Source: Buxus sempervirens
Taxonomy: Eukaryota > Streptophyta > Magnoliopsida > Buxales > Buxaceae
Length of the DNA: 64,000 nucleotides
NCBI GenBank assembly: GCA_947561395.2
Contig: OX387184.1
Coordinates: 24,852,766 to 24,916,765 of the forward strand
Direction of reading: 5' to 3'
The position numbers and the translations under genes were made by a program. Positions within the stretch are counted from its first letter, which is position 1, and every line of letters starts with the position of its first letter. Shown in pieces: positions 1 to 11,600 of this stretch. The notes under the pieces were generated by a model, which was given only the letters and a program-made list of their open reading frames with translations, searched no databases and was not told the DNA's origin.

Positions 1-440
1 TTATTGGGCAACCTCCTCGTCAGAGGCACTCTCCAAAAATTTCAATCAGCCTCAGAGATTGTGTCCATATTAACATCATCAAAAGAGGAGTGATACTCTA
101 CTTTTTCTTTATGGAAGTTAGCATAAAACTTATTGATTACAGCCTTGATCTATCCTTATTCTTTCAATGACTCTCCAGTCAATGGTTCTCACACCTTTAT
201 AGGTCTTTTTGGGGTGGTTCATTGTGGACTATTGCCTTGTTTTAGCCATGTTGGCCCTAATTTTGTACTCGCCCAATCCCTTTCCCATTTTCCATCTTCG
301 TGTACTCCTACTCCATATTCTCTGTAGCAACTCTACTTCAAACATAATAAGGGGATTCTACTCCTCCAACTCCATAATATTCCTCAACACCTTGACTTTA
401 GATGTACCTTCCCTTGTTACCAATCCATGTTTCATACTTT
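1..440 (-). mobile_element. possible LINE reverse-transcriptase remnant
   Basis: Read on the minus strand, the first 100 bases give two short peptides in different frames, FDDVNMDTISEAD and LESASDEEVAQ. They resemble the stretch just before the reverse-transcriptase core of plant L1-type LINEs, where acidic residues precede an EEEV-like motif. The frames do not connect and the element would continue past the left edge. This is a weak resemblance from memory. Nothing else in the stretch is recognisable. Confidence 0.22.
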
Positions 441-1086
441 AATTTTTGTCTTTTTAAAAGCATCTTCATGCAAAAAATAAATGAGCATATATAAGCATCA
501 GTAGTTTGAATATTTGAATATTATGGTAGAATTAGAAATCGAAAAATGGAATTTGGTGCTGAACATTTCACTTACAATCACAGAGAGCAATCAAATATTT
601 CAAGAAAATAAATGTATTTTTCTGAAATATGGAGATTGTTTGCTCGTATGAGTTCTAATGATCAAACAAACTGAAGTTCTGCAAGATGATTTTTCCTATC
701 AGAGGAAATAGATTCACACTACTAAATTTTTGTATATCTTTTTTTGTTGGGTTTTAGCATTTTGTATAGTTTAGGAGTTGTAACCTGCCAAAAGTAAGAA
801 TAGATAACCCAACTGGTTTCAATGTAATGAACTTGATGGAAGGAGGTAGTTTGAGAAGGTAAGAGAACACGCTTCTAGGTCATTTTTTATGCGTCAAGAT
901 TTCAAAAAGGTGCGCTATCTTGACATTCGATTTCCTCTTTCACACTGAAGATAAGAAACTCAATGATCTGCTGTGCTGGGCACATTCTTGTTACGTTTGA
1001 CCTTTTATCCTCTTTGTGTACTCGCATCTTTTCTTGTCCTTTTAGGCATGCTTTTGATTTCCATGTCATTTGAATTTTCCTGCTAG
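441..1086. other. AT-rich stretch upstream of the first visible TLC exon
   Basis: I see no coding exon here. It is probably the intron preceding the first visible TLC exon, since a pyrimidine run ends in a TAG acceptor at 1084-1086. The N-terminal exon of the TLC gene should lie in this stretch or left of the window, but I could not recognise it. Confidence 0.4.
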
Positions 1087-1892
1087 ACTTATTGGCACAG
1101 TTCATCTTCACTCCATGTGCAGTGGTTCTCATTCTGGTTAATCAGTGGATGACCAAAGGTCCACATGAGATGTTTCAGCACTCACAGTTGTTTGGAGGTA
1201 CATGGCCAGGTGCATACCCACTACTATGCTTCTCATGTGGTTACTTTGCTTATGATCAATGGGATATGCTACATTATCGCCTGTACAGCGGATGGTTCCC
1301 TTCCATTCTTGCACACCATCTTGTACTTCTGGTTTGTTTCACCCTTGCCTTGTATCGCAATGTCACCATCAACTACTTAATTCTAACCCTCATCTGTGAG
1401 GTATGTCCCTGGATTTTCCCCTTTCTATCGACTTCATCTGTTTTCCATGTTATTTTCTTATTTTTTACACGTTTTGTTCTAGCAATGGCAGGGCAAAAAG
1501 TATTGTTTATGTCTGCACTTATGCATGTACATATGCATGGAAAGGCTGAGCTTTCCTTGTTTTGATTCTTGTGATGTATACAGCTACATTCCATCTTTCT
1601 TCATGTGAGAAAAGTGCGACGGATGGCTGGAGTTCGCGACTCGAAAAGCAAAATTGTGAGAGCAGAATGGGTGCTCAATTGGGTGACCTTCTTCGTGGCA
1701 AGGCTCGGATCTCACATTCTCATCACATTGAAGCTTATCCAAGATGCTTCCAAGTTTGGAAAGGGTGTGGAGCTTCCTCTTGCCCTTTTTGGGATGGCAG
1801 GCATGAATTTGCTTAATTTTTTCCTTGGCATGGATCTCTTCAAAGCTTACACAAGAGAGAAGAATCAGCAGCAGAATCACCATGAAGAGTGA
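1087..1892 (+). CDS. TLC-domain membrane protein, C-terminal two exons
   Basis: These are the last two coding exons, 1087-1400 and 1584-1892, joined in phase 0 across a GT-AG intron (GTATGT donor at 1401, CAG acceptor at 1581-1583). The roughly 205 visible residues are strongly hydrophobic, with several membrane spans. They include an AHHLVLL motif, matching the conserved histidine region of TRAM/LAG1/CLN8 (TLC) domains, and the tail is short, hydrophilic and Gln/His-rich. TLC proteins are multi-pass proteins of the ER or other endomembranes, and family members act in ceramide synthesis or lipid sensing; the function of this plant branch is not known to me. The N-terminal part is outside the recognisable sequence, so the gene is partial here. 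A canonical AATAAA lies about 250 bp after the stop. Confidence 0.8.
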
Positions 1893-2139
1893 GAGAAAAA
1901 TCTGTTCTTTTCCTTGTATCTCAAAACCTTATTTCTTACTGTTCTTTTCATGATTTTTCTAGGAATTTGTGTGTAGCCAAAGAAAGCAAGGTGATTTCAC
2001 ATGCAAAAAGGTTGTATATGTAAATGACATTTCTTGTAAATGAAAATTCATTTCACTCCTACAACTTCCCCTTTTTTGGGATGTCCTTCAAGCAGATTTT
2101 CTGGTCTTTTATTTGATGGGATGTCTGCATTCGTTGTTT

Positions 2140-2145
2140 AATAAA
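2140..2145 (+). terminator. poly(A) signal of the TLC gene
   Basis: A perfect AATAAA lies 248 bp downstream of the TLC stop codon, at the end of an AT/T-rich 3' UTR (1893-2139) with no other gene signal. Confidence 0.5.
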
Positions 2146-2213
2146 ATGGACCGGCAAACGAAATGGTTTCGTCTAGTCCGTTCCATGGCTTCTTTAAAAG
2201 GGAAACAAAAAAA

Positions 2214-2224
2214 TACGATAAAAA
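2214..2224 (-). terminator. Pol III terminator of tRNA-Gln
   Basis: On the minus strand the tRNA 3' end is followed at once by a run of five T, then by a second run of seven T. This is the usual RNA polymerase III stop. Confidence 0.7.
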
Positions 2225-2295
2225 GGTCCTACCGGGAGTCGAACCCAGGTCGCTGGATTCAAAGTCCAGAGTGCTAACCACTACACCATAGAACC
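2225..2295 (-). tRNA. tRNA-Gln (anticodon UUG)
   Basis: The 71-nt minus-strand sequence folds as a cloverleaf. The acceptor arms GGTTCTA/TAGGACC pair with one G-U. The anticodon stem CTGGA/TCCAG closes the loop CTTTGAA, which gives anticodon TTG (glutamine). The T-arm CTGGG-TTCGACT-CCCGG holds the B box (GGTTCGACTCC), and an A-box-like segment (TGGTGTAGTGG) is in the D arm. There is no intron and CCA is not encoded, as expected for a nuclear gene. It lies convergent with the TLC gene. Confidence 0.95.
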
Positions 2296-3626
2296 TGTTG
2301 TGTTTGGTATCTTCAAAATATTATACAAATCTCGTAAACTTGTAAAAAACGCAAAACATACCACCAAAATTGTTTTTACAAATAAACAAAAAATCCCAAA
2401 CCTAGAACCACAAACAACCATTATTGGAACCAAACCCAACTCAACAATTCGAGAACTTTTTGGTTTTCATATTGTTTTTTTTAAGAACGGGACACCAAAC
2501 AGCCTATACTTGAGATAATATTCATATACCATAAGAAAAAAAGTGTTGCGCAGACCGGAAATTTGAAATTGTAACAATATAAACAACATTATTGGAAACA
2601 AATCCAACTCAACATAAAACTTTTAACTTTTAACTTTTAACTTTTAACATGTAGATTTTCTGAGGTCTACTTTTTAGCTTATCAGCCATTAGATTTTCTG
2701 AGGTCTCCAATCCTTCCAGACATTTCAATTTATGATCCCAAATGAGCTTTTTAAAAGTTGAAGAAAAGTTAGGTTTGATGTTTGGTAAAAAATGTTTGAT
2801 TCTTATAGAGCTCATAAATATCACTTAAAAAGAAGCTTTTATAAACAAGGAGTCTGTTCTTACCATATAAAAGAGTCTTTAAAACAACTTTTAAGAATAA
2901 CTTTTAAGAATAACCATACAACTTTTAAGAATAACCATACAAAATTTACCGAAATTATAATTATGTCAATGCACTTTTGCAAAAACTCATTTTGAAAATC
3001 CAAAAACAGATCATGGAGCAATTCTAGATTCTAGCACATTTTTTAAAAACTTTTTTGGAGAAAACTTATTCCCCAAATAGAACCGAACACCCATTTAATT
3101 CCTCAAATTCATTCTAACCCCTAGAACTCACTCATTCCAAGCCTTGGAATGAATTCCTAAAATGAATGCTAAAAAACGCCTAAGATTACATATCCCTAAA
3201 AAACTCTAGTTCCATCAAATAACCAATACAACCTTTTAGTCCAAATAGCTGCAACAGAATGCTTCTCTACCATTCAACCTAACTCAAGAATATATGAGAT
3301 ATCTTTTACATAAGAGAAAAGGAAGGTTCATAGAATGGTATGCGTGTGCACAGGGGTAGCTTTAAACAAAATGCAAACAAAAGCCAAAGAGGTAGACCAT
3401 CCTCTCATGGATCATTTCACCAAATCAGATGAATATGTCCATATTACTATGTCATGATTTTGTACACTGAAAACAAGCAATTGATGAGAAATGTGGGTGT
3501 TCAAGCTTGAACCAGTATGTCATGACAAGCCTGTGAATTTCTTCAAAAATTTTGGAAAGCCTCATGCTTTCAGGTAGAGAACATCACGATAACCACATGC
3601 CATTTGAAGTCATTCCGATTGTAGAG
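2296..3626. other. gene-free spacer with short tandem repeats
   Basis: I see no gene here. The stretch is AT-rich and carries a 9-bp repeat (CTTTTAACT type, four copies near 2618-2648) and a 21-28-bp repeat around CTTTTAAGAATAACCATAC (2885-2945). The sequence after the tRNA (TGTTTGGTATC) and near 3075 (CCAAATAGAACCGAACAC) looks like the ends of a degraded non-autonomous DNA element, but I cannot define it. Confidence 0.4.
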
Positions 3627-6418
3627 TTACTTAGAATTGTGTCTCAAACTTTCTTCAACCCTTGTGAGTGCATCAGTGAGCACATCGATGGTCCAGTCCT
3701 TCACATCCTCCTACAGTTAAAAGGTAAATTACAAATTCAACTTATGCCACAGGCATCAAATGGCTAGCGACAATTTCAATCATAACAGAAACAAAAATGA
3801 ACTGAGAGTTGTCAAACAGAAACCTTTTTTAAGCATGAAATGAACCAAAGCATATAAAAAGGAAACAATTATGCCAAAAGTATGAAAATATTTCATTAGT
3901 AGCTATAGTTATTCATATTTGCCTAAAGTGTTGTATGCATGGTCACAAATTCTAGGGCTATTACACCTCCCAATTTTTTTGTTTTAAGAAGAATGGTGTT
4001 TTGTTGCATTAGACATCAAGACTGACAATGGATCTGCCAATTGCTTCCAGATTTTATGGTCAGAACATTTCAAAACCATGCAGCTGCTCTTTAGCGAATA
4101 GGGAAGCCAATGATCCATGATATTGGGGAAAAAAGTAACTCATGTCGGCTTTATGGTCAATTGTAAGTACAGGGTTGTGTGTTCTTATTCAATATCTGAT
4201 AATGAAGTAATAATTCAGTACATATGCAATAAACATGAGATAGGAACAAGATAAACGGACTAGTCTGTCCTACAGATAGCTTGATAGTTATGATGTTCAA
4301 TAACCTTGAAGAGATGTGTACGAAAGTTTTTTGACAAAACAAACAAATTTAGAACTAAAGAAAGGGCTAGATGCATATCTTCCTCCTAACACAATACCAG
4401 CAAAAATATCAAGATAGAACTCCGAATGAGAGAATCTAGTATTTGAAGATCCTAATATGTTAGTATCACCTATTAAAGATAAAGCAGTAGATTAGATGGT
4501 TTTTTTAGTACATCAAATATCATGGAAAATGCATGTCTTACTATTATTTTTTTCCATTGGATAAATAAACACATCTGAAATTAACAAAAAAAAATTATGA
4601 TAATTTAAGAAGACTAAAGGTATTTTGAATATCTCACCCAGGCTCCATAATTTAAGAAATTTATAAAGTTAAGCACATGTATGAACAGAAGATGAAAAAT
4701 TAACATTCCATCTGTCACTTTTAGACCATCTTGGCCAAAAGACTGCAAAACTAAATAAAATTACATTGTGGACCCAAAATCATCCACACTGCTATTCACA
4801 AAGTTGAAAAACTTGGGCAAAATAAACAAAAAGAGTACGGCTTATTCAATATAACAACAAGATCCATCACCTCAAGTAAAAATATTAGCAAACCCAAGCA
4901 GAACAGCAAAATTTTTTTTTCACATTTTTCAGCATGGAGCTAGTTCTAGTTAGCACCAGCAAAGTATTTAAGAAACACAAGGAAGGATAATTATAGATGT
5001 AGAAATCATTCATCATGTGCCTTACGGCCCTTACCATATGCAATGGTTCCCCAGTCCTTATGCGCGCATTATGTCGAGCAAGCAAAGATTCAAAGGGAGT
5101 CCTTGGCCTCACTTCTTGAATTCGATCCCATTCTTCACGAGTGAGCATCCTCACAGTCCCCTCACCGGCAGGAGCATGCTTTATTTTTCGCTCAATCCTC
5201 TCTTGAGATGTTGAATCATCATACTGCCAACAACCATAGGACAATCACAAGGCTTATTAAACCACCAAATGAAGAATTTACATCTATAGTATTATATAAA
5301 GCCAAAACCCCGTTTTCTGCCTAACATTCTATACCCAAAATGCCCTCCATAATTTATCAAATTTATTCCAACACCCAGTTTTGTTAAGCCACATGTACCA
5401 TTAACTAACTACCCATTGAACGCTCTTTGGTTCTAATTCTTCTGCTACGCAACTGCATTCCCCTATTTAGAAAGAAAAAAAAAGGTTAGGTTCCAAAAGC
5501 ATTACTTGACTCCCATATCCACCAGGCTCAGCATAAAAGGAAACACACAGAATTCAGATTCCACACCCCAAGTAAATGGACCCTCCTGAAAGTCCTCTAA
5601 TCATAAACCAATCCCAAATCACAATACCAAATGCTAACAGGATAAAGCTTAATTTATCTCGAGTTAAGAACATGGAAAAATTTTGTCTTGCAGACGACAC
5701 CATGGCCGGAGATACCCCACAGGGCCTCATTGATGCACCATTCTGCATACCCTTTTATGTGTATCATGTTTTCAACATTGGTGAAAGAAAAACCCTACTC
5801 CCCATTTGACAATATATGAACTAGAAGTATCTCCAATATGTTTTTCATGTTTCTACAATCAAAAGATTACGCCAACCACCAGAGTGCCATGAATTGGACT
5901 TGGTTAATAACAACAGTCGTACAATGGCCTCTTTTGCATAAGTGGGTGGCTCCTTGTTTATTATCAATCCAAAAATAGCAGTAACAACCCCAATTCTATC
6001 AATTTAGGTAAAACAGAATTTTAAACGAAGCTATAGCACCATGAAGAGCCTCTGCGGAGCCCCAAATGAATCCAGAAATTAATACACAAAAGGCGCACAA
6101 TGCATCATCAATTACAACACAGGGTTTAGGATTTTAGGATTGTAAACGAGTCCGGTTCTCAGTTAACCATACCATCATGAGGATCTTTGCGAAGAGAGCA
6201 ATTGCAACGGCGGTGAGAACCATAGGCATAGTGAGAGTGTCGAGGAAAGCTTTCGACTCTGGAAGATTCACAAAGAACTCGTCTTTCTTAGGGTTTCTCC
6301 TCCTCCTCGTCTTTCGAAACTCAGCAAATCTTCTCTTTAGGGTTTCACTAGGGCCATCGCGGGACACTGAATGCAGCAGTCTTGAAGACTGGAAGAAAAT
6401 ACGACTAATGCCATACAT
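3627..6418 (-). CDS. small single-TM protein, probably mitochondrial
   Basis: The three coding exons are 6418-6173, 5223-5035 and 3710-3627 (246, 189 and 84 nt). All junctions are phase 0 with GT-AG borders, and they give a 172-residue protein ending HNSK. The first 35 residues are rich in Arg, Ser and hydrophobics with almost no acid, which is typical of a mitochondrial presequence. A basic RRRR segment follows, and then one membrane helix near residues 63-82 (MPMVLTAVAIALFAKILMM). The second exon encodes a charged region with REEWDRIQEVRPRTPFESL, and the last an amphipathic helix (DVLTDALTRVEESLRH). It resembles unnamed conserved plant proteins I have seen, but I do not know its function. 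The phase-consistent exons make it a real gene. The start is the first Met, preceded by an AT-rich leader. Confidence 0.75.
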
Positions 6419-7118
6419 CTTACGGTACAGGGAGCTGATCGGATGGCTAGGCTTACTGCATCTTTGGTGAAATTGAAAAATCCAAATTTAACAACACAGT
6501 TATACTTCCACAGATATAGAATTTGGGAGAGATTCAAGCGAAAGTAGACGCAAGAACTCAGAAGGAACCTGAAAATTGGGGTAAGAAGAATCCATTAAAA
6601 TGTAGACAATACGATGCTCTTGAACATAAATTGACACAAGGAAGGACGAGGTAGCTTAAAACTTAAAAGTATAGGGTAGATACCCGACCCGAGATAATAG
6701 AGTGGGACGGAGATGGAAATGGGGCGAGTTAAATGGGTAATCCACCCGCTCTGCCCCTAATGGTTAAGGTTTGGTATAACATAAATTAAGCTCCTTAAGG
6801 GTTTATTCAACCCGGCCCGAACACGACAGTAATAAAATGTTATTTCTCATGTGTATCATATATAAAATGCATGACATATAATATTTAATAAATCAATATA
6901 TTATTAATTTATATATTCCATTTAAAAATATTATAATTTTGCATTATATAGTAATCCTGTTATCGACCAATATGGTTATGAATAAGTTTTTATGGGCTAA
7001 ACCCTTGTAGGAGTGGGTTAGGGTTTTACGAAAACCCGCCCAATTGTCATTCCTTTTGGAGGAAGAGAATAATTGAAATAGATCAATCCACTGGGGGATG
7101 AAATCCGATTCACATCTC
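6419..7118. other. intergenic region and likely divergent 5' UTR
   Basis: This region holds the 5' leader and promoter of the minus-strand single-TM gene. A short GGGT/ACCC-rich patch at about 6680-6770 resembles a degraded hAT-type MITE. I see no coding exon. Confidence 0.35.
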
Positions 7119-7224
7119 CTATAACCCATACTGTATACACCCCACACATTCATTGGGGCCCACCATTCACTTTTTGGGAGGCCCCACACAGTCATGTGTG
7201 GGGGCGTATACAACGTGGGTTATA
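7119..7224. mobile_element. short fold-back MITE
   Basis: The arms at 7119-7149 (CTATAACCCATACTGTATAC...) and 7194-7224 are imperfect inverted copies: the reverse complement of the right arm starts CTATAACCCACGTTGTATAC. The 44-bp middle is GGGGCCC/GGCCCC-rich and also partly self-complementary. The whole 106 bp could fold into one hairpin. No protein is encoded. Confidence 0.6.
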
Positions 7225-7244
7225 GACAATTTCCGTTGGTTGAA

Positions 7245-7385
7245 ATCATCTGTTTCCTCTACCTGAATTGATCCCTGAAAACAAAACATTTAAAATAATG
7301 AAAAACATTGGTCGTGAGATTCTCCACTTGATAGTATCTCACAGTCATATCAGGGATCAATTCAGGGAAAGGCAAACGAGGTTTT
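7245..7385. repeat. inverted repeat with a perfect 17-bp arm
   Basis: CCTGAATTGATCCCTGA at 7262-7278 is perfectly inverted at 7350-7366, and weaker pairing extends about 12 bp outward. A smaller GTGAGAT/ATCTCAC hairpin lies in the loop. It is likely a second fold-back MITE next to the first. Confidence 0.6.
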
Positions 7386-8619
7386 CATTCCATCAATTGG
7401 GATCAAGTTAAACCCTTGATGTTTGCCACATATGATCATGGCACCCTTACTTATACATGCACAAAAGATAATGAAAGTTTCCTTTCAAGGATAAAAGTTG
7501 TTTACACCAGCAAAAAACTAAAGAACAAAATTTGATTTTATATCTAAAAGGCCCTTTAAGTTTTAATTGAATAGTTTACCTATATACTAAATAATAAAAT
7601 TATCCTTATTTTTGTACATTTACATGGAAACTTCTACAGAATGTCCGATGGATCAAGTTAGGAATTTATTTTTGTTAAAACTTATTTAGTTGTATTAACT
7701 CTTCAATTTGAGTTTAATATTTTCTTAATTGACTTTTAAATGAATTTAATCTCCAAAGATAGTTTGGTCTTTCCAACTTAGTTGTTAAACAAAAAAGAGC
7801 TTTGTGATACATGTAATTGAAGGGCACTTTTTGGCTTTTTCAAATGCCATAGAATCTACATGAATAAGTAACAAAGCTAAGGGATGTATGTATTTATCCC
7901 TTTTATATAATTTGATTCAACCTGCTTGATTGATTTTATATAGATTTGGGGATTGCACGCACTACGCGTGTAACAAATCATGTGGAGCCCATTTAGAAAC
8001 AACTCCAGCAAGAGTTTAAATCCTATGAGATTCCATCATGTAGATGTGGCATGGTAAAGAAGGATCATTATAACTAGGGATTGTTTTGTTTGTCTAGAGC
8101 AATCCTTGGATATTTGTCCAATTGGGTTCTGTAAAATCGGTTTAATTTTTTTTTTCTCCTAGTTTACATATCTTTCTATTTCACATCTATATATAAATCA
8201 AACAGCCCTTTGGAAAACGTGCCAAATATTTATATTTTTTATCCAACAATAAACTTCTAATGTCATTTATCTTATATATTTACATAGATAACTGTTTCTT
8301 TTTATTTTTCACTTTCCAAAAATACCCTCCAACAATTTCTTATAGAAAATAAGGTTGTCTAACCAAGCTTTCATGTGAAAACTCCACCTAAAAAAGAAAA
8401 AAAGAAAGAAAAGAAGAAGGGACCACGTGGATAAATTTCCTCTCAAAGAAGAACCACAGCCATCTCCCCAAGCTTCCATTCCATAGACACCGATTAACAA
8501 AAAATTAATCAGCAATTTCACTAAAAGACCTATAAATCATTCTTCTTCTTACAAGCATAACTGTCAAAACCAGATTCCTTTCTTCCTTACTCATCTCTCA
8601 CCTTCCCATCATTTTTTCA
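7386..8619. other. AT-rich intergenic region, downstream of FPP
   Basis: No gene is visible. GGATTGCACGCACTACGCGTG near 7950-7970 contains a CACGC/GCGTG inverted pair like the terminal hairpins of plant Helitrons, and similar strings occur near 19,500 and 26,650. The last 300 bp should be the 3' UTR of the minus-strand FPP gene. Confidence 0.35.
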
Positions 8620-11600
8620 TCATTTCTCATTGATTTCTATCCGGATTCCACTCTTACCGCGAGAAAATAATTTCCCAAAACCATTCCTGCTCTTCTCAGA
8701 AGTGGTAACATGACTGGAAGAGGCAGATGAAGATGATGACGATGATGACTGTTGCGGTGACTCCTTGTCCTTACCATTAACAGGAGTAGACAAGTTTTTC
8801 GGCAAATATACGTCATTAGAATGCAATGTCCATGATTCACTCCCAAAAGGAATAGGTGACCCTCCTTCAGGAAGTTGCAGGGGCTTATCAGAATCAACAA
8901 GGAAGTCTTCTAAAGTTGCCAATGATTTCAGCTTCTGCCCCAGAGATGCTATTGTCTTCTGACACTCCGCCAATTTTCCAGCTGCCACTGCCATTTCTTT
9001 GTCCTGCCATACACAAAACTAATAGTATTAATTAAAGAAACTATTATCATGGTTCTGCATGTAGTAACTTATTGAAACAATGTAAATATTCCTTAATGAT
9101 CACATCATGATCAGATGATGGACCTCCATGAGCCTAACTGGCCTGTGATCTTGACCAATTTCATTAGTAGATCAGTTCATGGCTGCTTCATTTAACTGGT
9201 CCAATCAAACCAATTATAATTTACTCTAAACGACATATTCAATATTGATTTCCCCCAAAATTGGATTTATCTGTACTTTCCATTCCAAACTATCATGACT
9301 CAAATTTTCTTTTTTCCAAGCAAAGGGTAACAGGACTTCAGTAATTTGCCGCACTTCGTTAAATGTATTGCAAATCTGCATGCGGTATATAAAACTGACA
9401 GAAACATAAGTAATACATGCACAGGAGACTGACCTGCTTTACCTTCAGATCGCCATTTAAGCTACCTCCTCGACAGAGCTCAGCCTCTTGTTTCTTTCTC
9501 GACAGTTCTTCCTCTAACTTGTGATATTTGGCCTCAAATTCTGCTGACAAGATCCGCTCCTTTTCAACCTCAGCCTCCAATGAATCAACCTTAGATCGCA
9601 AGGTACGAACCTCTGCCTCCACACCCACGAGATGAGACTCCACAACTTCTCTCTTTGTATTGGCTGCTTCTATTTCTACTTCTGCAGCTTGCTTCAATTT
9701 GTTCGCCAGAGCTAAAGTTGTCTGCAACTCCTCCAGCTTCTCCTTTGCTTCCCCAATTTCGTACTGTGATGACTTGAATTTATCTCGACTCTCGGCTAAA
9801 GCCATCTCCAATTCCTTTTTCACTGCTTCCATCTTCTCTAGCTTTTTCTCAAGTCCAGCTTTCTCTGCTTCCATCTTCTCAAGTTTCTCTTCTAATTTGG
9901 TTTTCACTGTTTCCATGTCCTCTAGTTTCTCTTGAAGTTCATCTTTGACGCCTTCCATCTTCTCCAATCTCTCTTCTAGTTCTATTTTCTCTGCCTCCGT
10001 TTTCTCCAGTTTCTCTTCCAGTTCAGCCGTACGCTGGATCATGGCCTCAAGGTCTTTGTTCAATGTGTTGTCTCCATGACTTGGTTGTTGAGAAATTGTT
10101 CCCAATTCAAGGCCACAGCTTTGTCTCCCACCGTCAGGCAATGATGCGAGCCTCTCCATCTCAAGGAAATCATCCATGAGATCAATGTTTGCGGAAGAGG
10201 CAATGAAATTTCTACCAACAGCTTTCTCACTCTTGAACTGATCGAGTTCTGCAATTAGTGCTGATGCCCATGAGTCTGAGCAGCTTGGCTCACACTCATT
10301 CAGCTCCATGCTACTCAGTTTGCGAGTATCAGTCTCCACTGCGAGTAGCCGCTCACCACTGTCTGACTGGCTATCTGTTAAAGATTCTACATAAATTGAG
10401 GAAGCAGCACCAGATTTGTGATCATTATAGGAAGATGCTTTACGAGCCATAGATTTTAGCCTACGGCATTCAGCCTCAAGTTTAGTCACCTTTTTAATGC
10501 TCTCTAAATGTTGCTTGCTGGCAGCTTCAGCCGCTTGGGTACTTAAGTCCCTCTCCAGAATCCTTATCTCCAGATCCTCAGCTCGAGCAAGAAGCTCAAG
10601 CTTGAGGGCTGAGTTTGCCTTCTCTGCAGCTTCAAGCTGTGGTCTAAGGTCAGGAAGAACTGAGGCAGCAGCCTCAGCTTTAGCAGCTTGAACTTGGTGC
10701 TGGAACTCAACAAGCTGGCTCTCAAGTTCAAACTTGGCAGATTCCCACTCATGGGTTTTCTTGACAATAGCTTCATGGACCTTCTGCTCTTGTTCTTCCC
10801 TTGCCTGTCGGAGCTGCCTGACACACTCCTTGAGGGCTCCATCAAGATGGCCTACCCGATCTTCCAGTGCTGAATTCTTTTGAGTTGCAACCTCAAGCTG
10901 TTGCTTCAAAGCTACCACTTCATTTTCAGCCTTTTCCCAGCCTAGCATATGAAATTTCAGATGAGACATAGCATATGAAACTTCAGATAAGACAACCAGA
11001 TAAAAATTTGTCAAAATATAATACAATGTTCATTTTTAAACAAATTTCAAACAGGATAGCATGCACAAATTTTTTTTTTCTTCCTCTATCTTTCATGTGA
11101 GTGTGCCCACGAGTTTGTGAAAGCGATATGCGAAAAAAAAAACTTGTAACTAGTTCTTCCGGACATTCAAATCGACCAAAAAGGAAATGTACAATTCATC
11201 TTTGATGCCTTAAGATGAAAAATGCTTCCCATGCAACGACCAATTAATTGTGATTTCAATTTTGACACATGCAAATGAAAAACTTCCAGTCATATGAACA
11301 TTTACATTCCTCAGATAGCCCAAACAGCACAGACTGGAAAAGCTACTAAAGACTATATTGTTTTCCAAATTTCAATAATGCTGAAAAGGAGGCCCTTCCA
11401 AAAGAAGTGTAGCATTTTGCTAATAAAACCAGGAAAATTAACTCTTGGGACTTTCCACCAGTATCAAATGAGGAAGCTAGTCAAGAATGAGGTTAAAAAC
11501 TGGGTCTTGTTGTCTGGCATTTTCAAAATTGAGGTGGCCAAGATAATACCTCAAACTAAACTAATCAAGTTTCTTTGATATGAAATAAAAGAGGTCATCA

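Noticed and set aside
9660-10873. Plus-strand frames opposite the FPP exon
   Set aside because: They are shadows of the FPP coding strand; no splice or start support.
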